A stretch of DNA of 5,971 nucleotides from an uncultured Brevundimonas sp. (GTDB lineage: Bacteria; Pseudomonadota; Alphaproteobacteria; Caulobacterales; Caulobacteraceae). The DNA lies in assembly GCA_946885435.1 (NCBI GenBank), contig CAMPGL010000131.1, positions 1 to 5,971 on the forward strand, given 5' to 3'. Below are positions 5,319-5,971 of the stretch, piece by piece; the stretch's first letter is position 1, and the number at the start of each line of letters is the position of its first letter. The notes under the pieces were generated by a model. The model searched no databases. It was not told the DNA's origin and worked only from the letters and a program-made list of their open reading frames with translations. Position numbers and translations under genes: made by a program.

Positions 5319-5469
5319 GCCAAATCCAACGCGCCGATCCCCTCGTCAGCCGCGGGCGTTCGGGACGGCTTCGTCCCCGCACCTTTCGACTATCCACCCT
5401 CAACCTGAACGAACGGGCGGACTCCCGCCGGCTGACGCCGGACATCCGCCTTTGGAGCAACCCTAGCTA
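5319..5469 (+). promoter_or_regulatory. cmk-rpsA intergenic region / rpsA leader with hairpins
   Basis: It contains GGGACG-GCTT-CGTCCC (5362-5377), a perfect 6-bp stem without a T-tract, possibly ending the aroA-cmk transcript weakly. Further on, GGCGGA (5416-5421) can pair with TCCGCC (5445-5450), enclosing CCGGC (5428-5432) with GCCGG (5437-5441). The only SD-like site, GGAG (5454-5457), lies 12 bases from the rpsA ATG and could be masked by CTCC (5422-5425). A weak -10-like CTATCC occurs near 5390. E. coli rpsA is known to have a structured leader with poor SD and to be repressed by its own product; a similar control here is inference. Confidence 0.35.
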
Positions 5470-5971
5470 ATGACCGATGTGATGAACCCCTCGCGCGACG
5501 ACTTCGCCGCGCTCCTCGACGAACAGCTTTCCGGCCGCGACCTCAACGAAGGTCAGGTCGTCCACGGTCTCGTCGTGGGCGTGGAAAAGGACTTCGTGAT
5601 CGTCGACGTGGGCCTGAAGACCGAAGGCCGCATTCCGCTGCGCGAGTTCACCGGCGGCGCCGAGGGCGCCGAGGCCCCGAAGGCCGGCCAGACCGTCGAG
5701 GTCTATCTGGAGCGCGTCGAGAACGCGATGGGCGAGGCGGTCATCAGCCGCGACAAGGCCAAGCGCGAGGAAGCCTGGACCCGCCTGGAAGGCGTCTTCG
5801 CCGAAGGCCAGCCGGTCATGGGCTCGATCGTCGGCCGCGTGAAGGGCGGCTTCACCGTCGACCTCGGCGGCGCCTCGGCCTTCCTGCCGGGCTCGCAGGT
5901 CGACATCCGTCCGGTCCGCGACGTCGGCCCGCTGATGGGCAAGGAACAGCCCTTCGCCATCCTCAAGATGG
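5470..5971 (+). CDS. rpsA: 30S ribosomal protein S1 (3' end beyond the window)
   Basis: S1 binds mRNA on the 30S subunit and promotes initiation on structured or weak-SD messages. Of its several S1 (OB-fold) repeats, 167 residues are visible. Repeat 1 is about residues 28-95 (EGQVVHGLVVGVEKDFVIVD, then GLKTEGRIPLREF and VISRDKAKREEAW), the degenerate ribosome-anchoring type. Repeat 2 starts near residue 113 (GQPVMGSIVGRVKGGFTVDL, then GASAFLPGSQVDIRPVRDV). The N-terminal NPSRDDFAALLDEQL is typical of alphaproteobacterial S1. ATG 5470 is chosen because an in-frame TAG lies at 5464-5466; an in-frame ATG at codon 5 is less likely. The SD is 12 bases away, longer than optimal. The gene is cut by the window edge, with no sign of damage. 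Confidence 0.97.
   Translation, partial: MTDVMNPSRDDFAALLDEQLSGRDLNEGQVVHGLVVGVEKDFVIVDVGLKTEGRIPLREFTGGAEGAEAPKAGQTVEVYLERVENAMGEAVISRDKAKREEAWTRLEGVFAEGQPVMGSIVGRVKGGFTVDLGGASAFLPGSQVDIRPVRDVGPLMGKEQPFAILKM

Noticed and set aside
1..5971. Search for a new defence, mobile or biosynthetic system
   Set aside because: All substantial open frames resolve to housekeeping or small conserved alphaproteobacterial genes; there are no spaced direct repeats, transposase, toxin-antitoxin pair or nuclease.

Overview
The window is ordinary, tightly packed, high-GC chromosomal DNA from an alphaproteobacterium, most likely Caulobacterales (a Brevundimonas/Caulobacter/Phenylobacterium-type organism). This placement is an inference from protein character and gene order (hpf-ptsN next to a DUF1150/Hsp20 pair, and an FYDLN zinc-ribbon gene divergent from aroA-cmk-rpsA), not from a search. 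I see no mobile element, CRISPR array, prophage or defence system.

Left part (1-2462): the 3' portion of a long-form hibernation promoting factor gene (hpf) is followed on the + strand by ptsN (EIIA-Ntr). This is the usual tail of an rpoN-hpf-ptsN cluster, with rpoN expected outside the window. ptsN runs tail to tail into a minus-strand block and shares a CTAG with its last gene. Read in its own direction, that block is doxX (small membrane protein), then hsp20 (small heat shock protein), then a DUF1150 gene. Between doxX and hsp20 lies the most informative regulatory stretch of the window: a sigma-32-like promoter whose -35 covers the doxX stop codon, followed by a leader of about 65 nt that can fold its Shine-Dalgarno sequence into a ROSE-like RNA thermometer hairpin.

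Middle (2463-3357): a tRNA-Ala(GGC) gene on the minus strand with encoded CCA, a long GC-rich hairpin directly after it and a plausible sigma-70-type promoter before it. Next is a minus-strand gene for a TIGR02300/FYDLN-type protein, with a four-cysteine zinc ribbon at the N terminus and an extremely acidic tail. A 132-base divergent intergenic region with overlapping inverted repeats separates it from aroA.

Right part (3358-5971): aroA (EPSP synthase, TTG start), cmk (cytidylate kinase, TGATG overlap with aroA) and, after 151 bases with hairpins, the start of rpsA (ribosomal protein S1), cut by the window end. These link aromatic amino acid synthesis, pyrimidine nucleotide supply and translation, an order common across Proteobacteria.

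The themes are housekeeping translation and stress: ribosome hibernation, a heat-inducible chaperone, a tRNA and S1. The observations most worth following are the doubly heat-controlled hsp20-DUF1150 transcript, the unexplained DUF1150 partner, the acidic FYDLN protein, and possible leader structures before rpsA and between the FYDLN gene and aroA.
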